64,000 nt of DNA. Source: Micromonospora violae (GTDB lineage: Bacteria; Actinomycetota; Actinomycetes; Mycobacteriales; Micromonosporaceae). The notes beneath the pieces are model-generated. The model ran no database searches, had not been told where the DNA came from, and saw nothing but the letters and a program-made list of their open reading frames with translations. Made by a program: the position numbers and the translations under genes. Position 1 is the stretch's first letter; the number at the start of each line of letters is the position of its first letter. Where the stretch lies: NCBI RefSeq assembly GCF_004217135.1, contig NZ_SHKK01000001.1, forward strand, positions 5,890,001 to 5,954,000, given 5' to 3'. This document shows, piece by piece, positions 1-8,702 of the stretch.

Positions 1-1015
1 ACCGCGCTACCCGGCGTCGCCGGGGCAGCTTGATGGTGCCGTCCTGGCGCAGCAGGCGGACCAGCACGAACACCAACCCGCCGATGATGGGCAGCATGAC
101 GAGTGTGACCGCCGCGCCGGCTCCGTACTGCAATTGCAAGATCGCCTTCGAGTACGCGATGAGCACGTACGGCGCCGTCACGTCGCCCGGACCGCCCTGG
201 GTCAGCAACCAGATGAGGTCGAAGTTGTTGAACGTCCAGATCGACGACAGGGTCACCGTCACGGTGATCACATGGCGCAGTCCGGGCAGCGTCACGTTGG
301 CGAACCGTTGCCACGGCGAAGCGCCGTCGATGGTCGCCGCCTCGTAGAGGTCCGTGGGGATGGCCTTCAACCCGGCCAGGAAACACACGGTGAAGAACGG
401 CACACCCTTCCAGACGTTCACGAGGATCACCGACGGCATGGCCAGATTCGGGTCGGACAGCCAGCCCGCCGGCCAACTGTCGACCAGGTGCACGCTGGCC
501 AGCAGCGGCCCGATCCCGGTGGCGGTGAGCAGCGTGTTGACGCTGCCGAAGATCGGGTCGAGCAGCGAACGCCAGCTGAACGCCGTCACCACCGTCGGCA
601 CCACCCACGGCACCAGGAGCAGCCCGGCCAGCAGGGCCCGCCCACGAACCCGGTGGTGCAGCAGCAGGGCCGCGGCCAACCCCAGCACCACCTTGAACAC
701 CTCGGCGTACGCGGTGAAGACGAACGAATTCACCACGCCCGTGTGGAACTGGTCGTCGCCGACGAGCGCGAGGTAGTTGTCCAGGCCGACGAAGACGGTG
801 TCCTGCCCGTGCCGTTCGGTGGTGCTGGTGATCATCGACCGGCCGATCGGCACGAGCACGAGCGTGCCGACCAGCACGGCCATGGGCGTCAGGAACAGCG
901 CCGCCAGCCGCCAGTCACGACCCAGCCGCCGCTGGATCGCGGTGAGAGAGCCGGGCCCCGACGGCGGGGAGGATCTCCGCGCCGTCGGGACCCGCGCAGG
1001 ACGGACCGATCTCAC
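1..1015 (-). CDS. Sugar ABC transporter permease (MalF-like), 3' end outside window
   Basis: Integral membrane subunit of a binding-protein-dependent sugar-type importer. Reading the minus strand from a GTG at 1015 gives a continuous frame to the window edge. It has a first membrane segment near residues 35-55 and further hydrophobic segments. An EAA loop (EAATIDGASPWQRF) near residue 230 is the coupling motif that docks the ATPase. The GTG overlaps the TGA of the substrate-binding gene by four bases, so the two are co-transcribed. No ATPase gene is visible; in actinomycetes a shared MsiK-type ATPase often serves such systems (family knowledge, not seen here). The C-terminus lies left of the window. 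Confidence 0.9.
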   Translation of the reverse strand, partial: MRSVRPARVPTARRSSPPSGPGSLTAIQRRLGRDWRLAALFLTPMAVLVGTLVLVPIGRSMITSTTERHGQDTVFVGLDNYLALVGDDQFHTGVVNSFVFTAYAEVFKVVLGLAAALLLHHRVRGRALLAGLLLVPWVVPTVVTAFSWRSLLDPIFGSVNTLLTATGIGPLLASVHLVDSWPAGWLSDPNLAMPSVILVNVWKGVPFFTVCFLAGLKAIPTDLYEAATIDGASPWQRFANVTLPGLRHVITVTVTLSSIWTFNNFDLIWLLTQGGPGDVTAPYVLIAYSKAILQLQYGAGAAVTLVMLPIIGGLVFVLVRLLRQDGTIKLPRRRRVAR

Positions 1016-2445
1016 TGCCGCAGCCCCTGCTGGTTGAAGATCTGCACCATCTTCGCGTGAGCGGCTGTCACGGCCTGCGCCGGCGCCGTGCCCTGGACGA
1101 CCTGCTGCATCATGTCGGTGAGCACGTAGGCCGACCCCACCGCCTGCTGGCCCGCGCTGGCCTTCTGCGGGAAGGCCAGGCCGTTCTTCGTGTTCAGCGG
1201 CAGCGACAGCTCGGTGATCTTGCGCAGCATGGGGAACGCCGCGTCGCCGCTGGTGAAGAACGGGTCGGCGTCCCAGACCTTCTCCCAGGCGGGCATCACC
1301 AGGCCGGGGGCTTCCTTCGCCACCCCGAGCAGCGCGGGCGCGCTGACCAGGTACTGCGCGAGGAGCTTGGCGAGCGCCGGGTTCTTAGCACCCTTGAAGA
1401 CGACGAAGCCCTGCGACTGGCCGAGCAGCAGGGGAGTGTCGGTCGCCGGCCCGATGCAGTCGGAGAACACGTGGGTGTTCGCGTGCACCGGGTTCTTCTT
1501 GGTCCGGGAGTCCGCGTAGACACTGAACTGGTTGCGGGTGTAGCCCAGGACCCCGGCGAGCCAGTTCTCGTTGTTGCTGGTGTCGGTCCAACTGGCCACC
1601 CCGGGCGGCAGCATCGGCTTGTACTTGGGATTGGTGTAGATGTCGCCCAGGAACGTCACCGCCTGCACCGTCTCGGGGGAGTTGAACGTGACCTTGGTGC
1701 CATCGTTCGAGGCGATCGACCCACCGTAGGCGTTGATCAGCGCCTCGATCATGCCGTTGCCGTCACCGGACCGATTCACCGTCATGCCCCAGCCGAACCG
1801 GCGCTTGGCCGGATCGGAGATCTCCAGGCAGACGTCCCGCAGCTCTTCCCAGCTGTAGATGTCCTTGGGCGTGATGCCCTTGTCCTGCATCCAGTCCTTG
1901 CGCAGGAACGACCCGATTCCGATGAAGTGGTACGGGATCGCGAACCACCTGCCGTCGAAGACGCAGAAGTTCTTGGCCTCCGCGCAGGGTTCGCCGTACT
2001 TGGCGGTCAGCGCCTGGACGACGTCCGTCACGTCCTCCAGGTCGCCCAGCGCGTGGAACTGTGCGACGAACCGCGAGTCGGTCATGAACGCCAGATCGCG
2101 GGCCACCCCACCCTTGACCTCGGCGTCGATCTTGGCCACCACGTCACCGGCGTCGGCCTGGACCAGGCTGTTCTCGATCTTCGTGCCGGTGGTGTCGGCG
2201 AACTTCTTGATCGAACTGTCGAGGGCGTCGTTCGCCGCCGTCGAGTAGAGCTTCTGCGACAGCATCCCCATCGAGGAGCCCTTCATCGCCGCCGCGGCGT
2301 CGATGAGCTCCTGCGGAACTTCCGGCTGCACCTTGGTCGGCGGGTCGGAGTCGCCCCCGCACGCGGCCAGACTGGCCGCGCCGAGCACTCCCACCCCCAA
2401 CCCCAGAAAGCCGCGCCGTGACACCGGTTTGATCTCCATGGACAT
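1012..2445 (-). CDS. Extracellular sugar-binding lipoprotein (SBP family 1)
   Basis: Substrate-capture component of the ABC importer, predicted to be a lipoprotein outside the membrane. The 477-residue product starts with a twin-arginine-like signal (RRGFLG) followed by a hydrophobic stretch and lipobox LAAC at about residues 26-29, then an acidic linker. The remainder has the size and character of family 1 solute-binding proteins; the sugar is not identifiable from sequence alone. It is the first gene of the importer operon, followed by the permease with a 4-base overlap. An operator-like region lies upstream, next to an IclR gene in the same orientation, suggesting local induction by the substrate. 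Confidence 0.9.
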   Translation of the reverse strand: MSMEIKPVSRRGFLGLGVGVLGAASLAACGGDSDPPTKVQPEVPQELIDAAAAMKGSSMGMLSQKLYSTAANDALDSSIKKFADTTGTKIENSLVQADAGDVVAKIDAEVKGGVARDLAFMTDSRFVAQFHALGDLEDVTDVVQALTAKYGEPCAEAKNFCVFDGRWFAIPYHFIGIGSFLRKDWMQDKGITPKDIYSWEELRDVCLEISDPAKRRFGWGMTVNRSGDGNGMIEALINAYGGSIASNDGTKVTFNSPETVQAVTFLGDIYTNPKYKPMLPPGVASWTDTSNNENWLAGVLGYTRNQFSVYADSRTKKNPVHANTHVFSDCIGPATDTPLLLGQSQGFVVFKGAKNPALAKLLAQYLVSAPALLGVAKEAPGLVMPAWEKVWDADPFFTSGDAAFPMLRKITELSLPLNTKNGLAFPQKASAGQQAVGSAYVLTDMMQQVVQGTAPAQAVTAAHAKMVQIFNQQGLRQ

Positions 2446-2771
2446 TCGCCTCCTTCAAGTCCCCGTGCCACCGCACACCGAAGGCGTGCGTGTGCTTCGG
2501 GTATCCCTGTGCGGGCGACCGCCGACCTGTCGCCCGCATCGATCAGCGCGTGCGCGTACTACTCGTTGCCGAAGTGCGTGGGCTTGCCGCGGTGGCGACG
2601 GGCACGCTCGTGCCGTCGTTCACCGTCGCGCTGCCTTGGCGACCGAGTGGGTCGCGCGAGAGAATCCGCGTGCCACTCGCCGGGTAGCGCGATGAGGGGT
2701 GCGGTGATCGGCGACCGGGCCGAGGAAGCAGTGCTGACGTTCCAGTTCGGTCGGGCCACGGGACCACCACC

Positions 2772-2870
2772 GTTCGAGATTTCGAACTGAGTTCGAGATT
2801 TCGTATCGAGTGGACGCGACGCTAGGCCAGCCTCGTCAGGAATGTCAATGTTTCGATGTTGTTTCGAACC
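2772..2870. promoter_or_regulatory. Candidate IclR operators upstream of the sugar importer
   Basis: The 444-base gap 2446-2889 holds no convincing gene. It contains the dyad GTTCGAGATTTCGAAC (2772-2787, arms GTTCGA/TCGAAC), a direct partial copy GTTCGAGATTTCG at 2791-2803, and a weaker GTTTCGAAC at 2861-2869. These sit 330-430 bases before the lipoprotein start, directly after the iclR gene. Binding by the adjacent IclR protein is inferred. Confidence 0.5.
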
Positions 2871-2889
2871 GAAAACGGGAGGCGGACTA

Positions 2890-3657
2890 TCAGGGCCGCG
2901 CCCGGTAGCCCATCCGAGTCGACAGCACGGCCGCGCCCTCGCGAACCAACCCGGTCCACTCCGCCTGCGCCTGTGGCGTCCAGCGGATGATCGGCGCGGA
3001 CAGGCTCATCGCGGCGATGGTGGCACCGGAATGATCGCGGATCGCCGCGGCGACACAGCGCATGGCGCTGTCCGACTCGCCGATGTCCACCGCGACGTTC
3101 TCCGCCCGGACGCGATCGAGGTGCTCGCGCAGCCGGTCCGGGTCGGTGATGCTGTCCGGAGTCATGCCCGGCAGAGGATCCTTCAACAAGACGGCGTCCA
3201 GATCCGCCTGATCCAGGGCAGACAGCAGCACCTTGCCGACGGCCGTGCAGTGGGCGGGCAGCCGCAACCCCACACCGGAAACCATCCGAACAGGGTGGGT
3301 GCTGTCAAACTTCACCAGGTAGATGACATCGGCGCCGTCGAGCACCGCCACATGGACCGCCTCGTCACACTTGGCGGCCACGTCCCGCGCCACGCACTGC
3401 GCCTCCCGGACCAGATCAAGCCGGCCGGCGAACGCCGCGCCCAACTGGAACAACGGCATGCCCAGCCGATAGTGCACCGGCTGGCCCGGCACCGAGATCA
3501 GGTACGAGCGAGCCTCAAGCGTGACGAGCAGCTCGTGGACCGTGGTGCGGGGCAGGTCGAGCCGCTCCATCACCTGGCGGGCCGACAGCTGGGGGCAGTC
3601 CAGGAACAGTTCGAGAACGTCGAGCGCGCGGTTGACCGCCGGTACCACACGGGGCAT
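2890..3657 (-). CDS. IclR family transcriptional regulator
   Basis: DNA-binding regulator of 255 residues. Residues 5-65 form the winged helix-turn-helix (VNRALDVLELF, then ARQVMERLDLPRTTVHELL), and residues 75-250 form the IclR effector-binding domain (HCTAVGKVLLSAL and RCVAAAIRDHSG are typical segments). It lies upstream of the sugar ABC importer in the same orientation with an operator-like region between them, so it probably controls sugar uptake. The effector cannot be told. Confidence 0.93.
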   Translation of the reverse strand: MPRVVPAVNRALDVLELFLDCPQLSARQVMERLDLPRTTVHELLVTLEARSYLISVPGQPVHYRLGMPLFQLGAAFAGRLDLVREAQCVARDVAAKCDEAVHVAVLDGADVIYLVKFDSTHPVRMVSGVGLRLPAHCTAVGKVLLSALDQADLDAVLLKDPLPGMTPDSITDPDRLREHLDRVRAENVAVDIGESDSAMRCVAAAIRDHSGATIAAMSLSAPIIRWTPQAQAEWTGLVREGAAVLSTRMGYRARP

Positions 3658-3889
3658 GTCGAATAGTCCCTTCGCAGTGCCGAACCCGTGTCAACGATCT
3701 CCACACGGGCCAGCACCTGAAGAGGATATCTACGTCCGCCCGCAGCGCCAGGTGCCAGATTCATCACCGATGGGAGTTGGGTGACCGGCGGGCGGGAACG
3801 CCGGAGGCAAGAGGTACCCGAACAGCTTCGGTCACAGCCACCCCGAAATTCCGCGTAGCTCACGGCCGCTGACATGCACGAATGATCAG

Positions 3890-3920
3890 CTGGCAACCGG
3901 GTGGGGAGCCCGGCTGCCAG
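3890..3920 (-). terminator. Hairpin downstream of the mraY-like gene
   Basis: CTGGCAACCGGG (3890-3901) pairs with CCCGGCTGCCAG (3909-3920) with one mismatch. Flanking TGATCA/GGATCA can extend the stem. It lies about 40 bases after the MraY-like stop on the minus strand. There is no T-tract, so this is a GC-rich terminator candidate only. The rest of the 305-base gap 3658-3962 shows no gene. Confidence 0.4.
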
Positions 3921-3962
3921 GTGGATCACCGTCGGTGGCGCGGCAAGGCTTGTCGCGTGGTC

Positions 3963-5066
3963 TTATCCAATGACCGCCAGAAAATCCGAGTAGAACACGC
4001 CCAGTCCGATCGCCACGCAGACGCCGGCCACGATCCAGAAGCGGACCACAATGTTGACCTCGCTCCATCCGGCCAGCTCGAAGTGGTGGTGCAACGGCAC
4101 CATCCGGAAGACGCGTCTACCGGTGGTCCGGTAGGAGACGATCTGGATCACCCAGGTGACCGTGATGATGACGAAGAGGCCGCCGATCAGGATCGACAGC
4201 AGCGTGGTGCGGGTTACCACCGCGAGCCCGCCGATCAGGCCGCCGAGTCCGAGCGCGCCGACGTCACCCATGAAGATCCGCGCCGGGGACGTGTTCCACC
4301 ACAGGAAGCCCACGCAGGCGGCGGCCGCCGCCGCCGCGATTATGGCGATCTCCAGGGGATCCCGGACCTGGTAGCAGTAGTCGTTCGCGCGGCCGTACGC
4401 CTCGTCGGCGCACCAGTGCCGGTACTGCCAGAAGCCGATCAGCGCGTACGCGCCGAGCACCAGGATCGACGCGCCAGTGGCCAGGCCGTCGAGGCCGTCA
4501 GTGAGGTTCACGCCGTTCGACATCGCCGTAATCACGAAGACGATGACCATGACCGCGCCGACCTTGCCGACGTCGAGCCAGCTGATGTCGCGGATGAGCG
4601 AGATGTGCTCGCTGGCCACGGTCTGGCCGTTGGTGCTCGGCACGTAGAGCGCGGCGATGCCGAAGCCTGCGCTGACGATGGCCTGGCCGAGCAACTTGCC
4701 TTTGGCGGACAGCCCGTCGGAGTTGCGCTGGCGCACCTTGAGGAAGTCGTCGAAGAAGCCGACCGCGCCGCAGAAGACGAACAGGCCGAGTAGCACCAGG
4801 GCCGTCATTGTCGGGCCCTCCTGCGCGATCTGCCGCTCGGGCAGGGTGGTCAGGGCGATGTGCCCGGCGACGTAGGCGAAGACGGTCGCCACGATGAAGA
4901 CGACGCCACCCATCGTGGGTGTGCCCTTTTTGCCGTGATTGCTGGCGAGCCCGATGGATCGGATCGGCTGGCCTGCCTTGAGCGCGGTGAAGACGCGAAT
5001 CGCCACCGGCGTGCCGAACAGGGAGATGATGAACGCGACCGCGGCCGCGACGATGACCGCCCTCAC
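3963..5066 (-). CDS. mraY: Phospho-N-acetylmuramoyl-pentapeptide transferase (MraY)
   Basis: Membrane enzyme that moves phospho-MurNAc-pentapeptide from UDP onto undecaprenyl phosphate to make lipid I for peptidoglycan. The 367 residues show the family signatures: [10 protein letters not shown] (45-54), FFDDFLK (104-110), [10 protein letters not shown] (187-196) with catalytic Asp positions, [12 protein letters not shown] (265-276) and the HHH of PLHHHFE (326-328), among about ten membrane segments. All key residues are present. It stands alone: murF and murD, which flank mraY in the usual dcw cluster, are absent. It may therefore be a second copy, perhaps tied to a specialised wall polymer or to inhibitor tolerance (inference). 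Confidence 0.93.
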   Translation of the reverse strand: MRAVIVAAAVAFIISLFGTPVAIRVFTALKAGQPIRSIGLASNHGKKGTPTMGGVVFIVATVFAYVAGHIALTTLPERQIAQEGPTMTALVLLGLFVFCGAVGFFDDFLKVRQRNSDGLSAKGKLLGQAIVSAGFGIAALYVPSTNGQTVASEHISLIRDISWLDVGKVGAVMVIVFVITAMSNGVNLTDGLDGLATGASILVLGAYALIGFWQYRHWCADEAYGRANDYCYQVRDPLEIAIIAAAAAAACVGFLWWNTSPARIFMGDVGALGLGGLIGGLAVVTRTTLLSILIGGLFVIITVTWVIQIVSYRTTGRRVFRMVPLHHHFELAGWSEVNIVVRFWIVAGVCVAIGLGVFYSDFLAVIG

Positions 5067-5412
5067 GGGCGAACCTCCACGCGATCCGGACTTCTCACGG
5101 CGTCCCCACCGAGCTTCCAGATCAGCGCCTGACGTCTCGACCTGAGCTGGCGGTGCAGATAGTCCGTGGCGAAGTCATGGATCATGAGGCATGAGCTTGC
5201 CATCCGACGGCGAGCGGAGCAGCCCGGGACTTCAAAGCGCCGTGCTCCGTAAGCTCGCCGACGCGCATCCGACGACGATCTTGCAGGCCAAGTCCGCTTG
5301 ACCCGCAGGAGCGCGTAGCCGCCCGGCCCGCCACGTCAGGCGGACCTTGACGCACGTTCGGACGCGGGTCGGCGGTGGTCTGCTCGGCTCACCCCGGCCA
5401 CCGCCCACCCAT
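5067..5412. other. Intergenic region, no gene seen
   Basis: 346 bases between the starts/ends of mraY and the protease-like gene. Short open frames here have no plausible start signals and read as low-complexity Arg/Ala/Pro. No tRNA, strong dyad or repeat was recognised. Confidence 0.5.
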
Positions 5413-6624
5413 TCATCCCGTGAGGTCCGTGGCGCCTTCGAGGTCAGCGGAGAGGAGATGCCCCTCACCGTCCAGGGTCAGATGCGCGCTCATCTGGACA
5501 CCCGGCCTGCGCCTGGTGCTCGACCCGATGCGCCACTGCCACCTGACCAACCCCTGGGCATCGGCCGTTGCCGCACCCAGCCCTCGGGCGTGGCTGGTGC
5601 GTCCGCTGGGATAGACGATCCGTAGGTTGCAGGGGGCATGGGCGCGGGTGGAGGCGAGCACCCGGCAGTGCCCACCGATCCACGGGGTGCCGATGGCGGC
5701 GACGTCCAACACGAAGATGTTCAACGTGTCGCAGATCCTGGACAACGACCTCCCCCAGGCGCGGACCTCCGGGCTGCTGATACTCATGAAGTGCAGTCCG
5801 ACCGCCGTGAAGGTGTTCCGGTCCAGCCACAGTGCCCCCGAGTCGCCGTGATCGCTGAGCACCCCCTGAGGCAGCTCGAAGTCGTCGGGAACGACCGAGA
5901 ACTCGACGCCGTCGGTGCCGTCGATGGTGCCGCCGGTGACTCCGGTCCGCAGCCCGGATTTGAGCACCTTGAGGCCGACCACGTGCGGTTTGCTACCGGC
6001 CGCCGGCAGTGGCAGCCCTTCGATGTCGGTGGAAACGTTTCGGCTGCGGGTGCCGTCCTGCTCGCCGATCGAGATGACGGCGGCATCCAGGCCCTGGTCC
6101 CACCGCAGCAGGCGACCGAGGAAGTTGTTCGGCGGTTCCGGGTCGGGCGCAACCGGGTCGGGTTGGATGATCGGATCCATCGGAACCGGCGGACTGGCGA
6201 CCGCTACGTGCCAGTTCGTCAACGCCATGGGCCGCAGCGTCCCCCGTTCGAACACGATGGACCCCAGCGTCCCCGGATCCCCGGTGCCGGGGCCCCCTAC
6301 CTTGAGGTTTCCGACGTTGATGCCGCCGACAACAGGATCGCGCCGGGCATGCCGGACACTCGCATTCGGCACGGGATTGCTCTCGATGACGTCGACCGGA
6401 ACCCCCTCGATCTCGTCCGGGAGTCGCTCGGACGGGGTGAGACTCCGGTCCGCCATTTTGCGGGTGACGTGAACCCGGATCGCCAGCCGGTCCGAAGGGC
6501 GCCTGCGTTTGAACTCGAAGCCGATGTCAACAGATCGGGCGTTCGGGAACGACATCAGCCGCTTTCGGTGCCGACGCATGAACCTGAGCATCTGGTCCTG
6601 TTCTCGTGAGGTGATTTCGTGCAT
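5413..6624 (-). CDS. Trypsin-like serine peptidase domain protein without signal peptide
   Basis: 403-residue protein with a chymotrypsin-fold triad: His139 in LTNWHVA, Asp180 in GLDAAVI, and Ser262 in SDHGDSGALW. The N-terminal 90 residues (DIGFEFKRRR, then IRVHVTRK and GVPVDVIES) match the lead-in seen in NAL1-like bacterial trypsin homologues. There is no signal peptide or membrane segment, so it is predicted cytoplasmic, unlike most secreted trypsins. A GAGAGGGGA ribosome site precedes the ATG. The substrate is unknown. The gene is monocistronic. Confidence 0.75.
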   Translation of the reverse strand: MHEITSREQDQMLRFMRRHRKRLMSFPNARSVDIGFEFKRRRPSDRLAIRVHVTRKMADRSLTPSERLPDEIEGVPVDVIESNPVPNASVRHARRDPVVGGINVGNLKVGGPGTGDPGTLGSIVFERGTLRPMALTNWHVAVASPPVPMDPIIQPDPVAPDPEPPNNFLGRLLRWDQGLDAAVISIGEQDGTRSRNVSTDIEGLPLPAAGSKPHVVGLKVLKSGLRTGVTGGTIDGTDGVEFSVVPDDFELPQGVLSDHGDSGALWLDRNTFTAVGLHFMSISSPEVRAWGRSLSRICDTLNIFVLDVAAIGTPWIGGHCRVLASTRAHAPCNLRIVYPSGRTSHARGLGAATADAQGLVRWQWRIGSSTRRRPGVQMSAHLTLDGEGHLLSADLEGATDLTG

Positions 6625-6875
6625 GGCGGTCCCCTCTCGCCGACCTCACCTGCTGCACCATTCCCCAGCTGGGCCGCGCCATGCCGCCGCCACGGACCGG
6701 ATGCTTGCTGGCATCCTGCTGATTGCCGACCGTCAGGGCTCAGCCCGCCGGGCACCCTCGTCCGGCCCTGCTCGCCTCGCCCGGTACGATCGCGAGCTTG
6801 TCGGCACTGCCGGGAGTCCATGTGATCCGCGTGCGGCCGCACTGGCAGCTCCCCCGCTGAGAGTAGGTTTCGCCA

Positions 6876-7256
6876 ATGGCATGCCGTATCGGTGAGCTCG
6901 TGCTCAAGTGCCGCGACCCCGAGGTGCTGGCGCGGTTCTGGTGCGAGATCCTGGACTTCGTAGTGCTCGATCGCGAAGAGGGCGTCTACATCGAGATAGG
7001 CCCGCGCGAAGGGTTCGGCGGCCCGCAGCCGACGATCTTCCTCATCCGCAGCGACGAACCGAAGAACGGGCATGCCCGGCTGCACATCGACGTCAACCCC
7101 ACCGACCGCGATCAGGACGCCGAGCTTGAGCGCCTCCTGGCCGTCGGGGCGAAGCCCGTCGACATCGGTCAGCCCGCGGATGCGTCCTGGCACGTCCTCG
7201 CCGACCCAGAAGGCAACGAGTTCTGCTTGCTCAAGCGTCGCCTCGACCCACTCTGA
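6876..7256 (+). CDS. VOC (glyoxalase-like) family protein
   Basis: 126-residue single-domain protein of the vicinal oxygen chelate fold. It opens with the usual beta strand and helix (ELVLKCRDPEVLARFWCEIL) and has the second module at ARLHIDVNP, ending with the DPEGNEFCLL strand typical of Glyoxalase_6-type members. Members of this subfamily are often annotated as glyoxalase or bleomycin-resistance-like, but no specific reaction can be assigned. It is a stand-alone gene; a weak hairpin (7326-7353) follows it. Confidence 0.85.
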   Translation: MACRIGELVLKCRDPEVLARFWCEILDFVVLDREEGVYIEIGPREGFGGPQPTIFLIRSDEPKNGHARLHIDVNPTDRDQDAELERLLAVGAKPVDIGQPADASWHVLADPEGNEFCLLKRRLDPL

Positions 7257-7538
7257 CGGCCCCTGCCGAACGATCGACGCGGCCGCCGACCCGCAGCCGC
7301 GCGAGAAGATCTAGCGACGGGTGATCTGAAAACGCTGCGCACGATGCGTTCAGAACCAGCCACGGTCATCTGGCCTGGGCGTCCCTTCGGTGGCCGCCAA
7401 GCCTTCGAGCGCTGAACTTATGGATTGCCGGCGAGCCGGTCTTCTGCGGTGTGGTTCGAGGTCATCCGGCCTGCTGGCGCGCTTCTCGGCCGGGTGCGGC
7501 TGGCACGGCTGCTGTACTTCGCTGCTGTATTGCTGGCG

Positions 7539-7712
7539 TCAGACGAGGCGCTGGATGCGGATCTTCGGGCGCTCGTTCTTGAGGTGGCCTTGCTTGTGCT
7601 GGCGGACCTGCTCGTCCCAGACCTCCTGGTCGTAGTCCGGGTCCGGCGGGATCCACTTGTGGGAGCCGTCGCTGTAGTGGAACTTCTCGTCGCCGGGTCG
7701 CAGGATGCTCAT
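7539..7712 (-). CDS. Small conserved acidic protein (57 aa)
   Basis: The product begins MSILRPGDEKFHY and is rich in Asp, Trp and Lys (DGSHKWIPPDPDYDQEVWD). The ATG at 7712 overlaps the upstream gene's TGA by four bases, which fixes the start and shows co-translation. The sequence is not Arg/Ala-biased like antisense shadows, so I regard it as real. Function unknown. It is the third gene of a trio divergent from a small GntR regulator. Confidence 0.65.
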   Translation of the reverse strand: MSILRPGDEKFHYSDGSHKWIPPDPDYDQEVWDEQVRQHKQGHLKNERPKIRIQRLV

Positions 7713-7927
7713 CGGGTCCAGCCGAGGAAGCGGTGGTGCAGGTGGCCTGCGGGGACGTGGGTCAGGTCTTGGGCGGCGTCGACGAGTTGCGCCGCCAGGT
7801 AGAGGGCCAGCGACACGGGAGCGCGGTCGTACTCGGCTCGCAGCTCCCGACGGCGGGTGTGGCAGGGCCAGTCGCCGCCGCAGCCACCGCAGGTCCAGGC
7901 CGGCGTGATCGGGAGGTGGGCGGTCAT
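7709..7927 (-). CDS. Small Cys-motif protein (often labelled flavin reductase)
   Basis: 72 residues starting MTAHLPITPAWTC. A C-x2-C-x5-C cluster in TCGGCGGDWPC suggests a metal-binding knuckle, followed by a helical region (RRELRAEYDRAPVSLALYLA). Homologues in Micromonospora-type genomes are commonly called flavin reductase, but no flavin-binding fold is visible. It overlaps both neighbours by four bases (ATGA), forming a tight operon. Function unknown. Confidence 0.65.
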   Translation of the reverse strand: MTAHLPITPAWTCGGCGGDWPCHTRRRELRAEYDRAPVSLALYLAAQLVDAAQDLTHVPAGHLHHRFLGWTR

Positions 7928-8208
7928 TGCGGGCCATCCTGATTTGGCCAGTGGCCACGGTTGATCGGGATGCGGTGGCGGCTCCGGCATGGCAGGTCGA
8001 CTCCGCAGCGGCAGACGCGTCGCCAGTGCCGCCAGGACCAGATCGGACGGTGGCGGCGAGCCAGGGTGAGCGCCACTGCGATGACGTACTCGTCGTAGGT
8101 CACGCGCCGCTGAGTACTCTCCGACCTCCGTTGCCAATGTCCGGAATCCCCGTTCGCACGGCCGGCACCTGCGGTTGAGGCAGTTGCATCGTTTGGTCTG
8201 GTCACCAT
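7924..8208 (-). CDS. Small Cys/Arg-rich protein, first gene of a trio
   Basis: About 94 residues from ATG 8208. The neighbouring GTG at codon 2 is an equally possible start, because GGAGG lies only two bases before the ATG. A helix-like centre (TYDEYVIAVALTLARRHRP) is followed by a CRCGVDLPC cluster resembling the Cys motif of the next gene, so the two may share a small metal-binding module. It is divergent from the GntR gene at 8426, which probably regulates it. Function unknown. Confidence 0.5.
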   Translation of the reverse strand: MVTRPNDATASTAGAGRANGDSGHWQRRSESTQRRVTYDEYVIAVALTLARRHRPIWSWRHWRRVCRCGVDLPCRSRHRIPINRGHWPNQDGPQ

Positions 8209-8289
8209 GCCTCCCGCCGACGCCTGGGGGTTCCGTGGGCACCCGGTCAGCCGTGTCCGGAGACAGGGCACCCACGGCGGGGTGACCCG

Positions 8290-8415
8290 GCCGCCAAGCT
8301 GGGTAACCCCACAAGCAACGTAGGACGCAATGTGCGCATAGTCAACGACTGGCAACACATAGCGTTGTAAGTCGAGCCTGGGATGTGGTCTGCTTGCACC
8401 AGCCGCCAAGCTGGG
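8290..8415. promoter_or_regulatory. Divergent control region with a 14-base direct repeat
   Basis: GCCGCCAAGCTGGG occurs at 8290-8303 and again at 8402-8415, the second copy running into the ribosome site of the GntR gene. Between them lies CAACACATAGCGTTG (arms CAAC/GTTG, about 8353-8367). The layout fits autoregulation of both divergent transcripts by the GntR protein (inference). Confidence 0.4.
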
Positions 8416-8425
8416 AGCACCACCT

Positions 8426-8650
8426 ATGTCTGAAGCTGCGTACCTACAGGTCGCCCGAGATATCCGCGAGCAGATCAGCTCCGGCCAACTGAAGCCGGGT
8501 GACAAGTTGCCCTCGTTCGCCGCCTTGTGCGAGCACTACGAAGTCAGCAACACGGTGATCCGCGCCTCCATGCTCGTGCTCAAAGCTGAGGGCTTGATCG
8601 ACGGGCGGCAAGGCAAGGGCGTCTACGTCGCCAACCCGCTTCCGCGGTAA
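8426..8650 (+). CDS. Small GntR-family winged-helix regulator (74 aa)
   Basis: Consists of little more than the GntR DNA-binding domain. YLQVARDIREQISSGQLKPG and DKLPSFAALCEHYEVSNTVI are the canonical helix-turn-helix, and GKGVYVANP ends the wing. No effector domain (UTRA, FCD) follows, so the protein must sense through a partner or by titration. GGGAG lies 8 bases before the ATG. It is divergent from the trio of small Cys-motif genes. Confidence 0.85.
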   Translation: MSEAAYLQVARDIREQISSGQLKPGDKLPSFAALCEHYEVSNTVIRASMLVLKAEGLIDGRQGKGVYVANPLPR

Positions 8651-8702
8651 GCCCGGGTCGCCCTCCGGACGAAGCGCCTGTCACGCCGAGTTGGAGGAAA
8701 CG

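Noticed and set aside
134..1060. A 308-codon plus-strand frame at the left edge
   Set aside because: It is the Arg/His-rich shadow of the minus-strand permease, which has proper membrane spans and an EAA motif.
2489..2790. Short plus-strand frames between the importer and iclR
   Set aside because: Overlap the operator region, with no ribosome site and Arg/Ala bias.
7326..7353. Hairpin after the VOC gene
   Set aside because: Stem of CTGAAAACGC with GCGTTCAG needs a two-base bulge and has no T-tract; noted only as weak.
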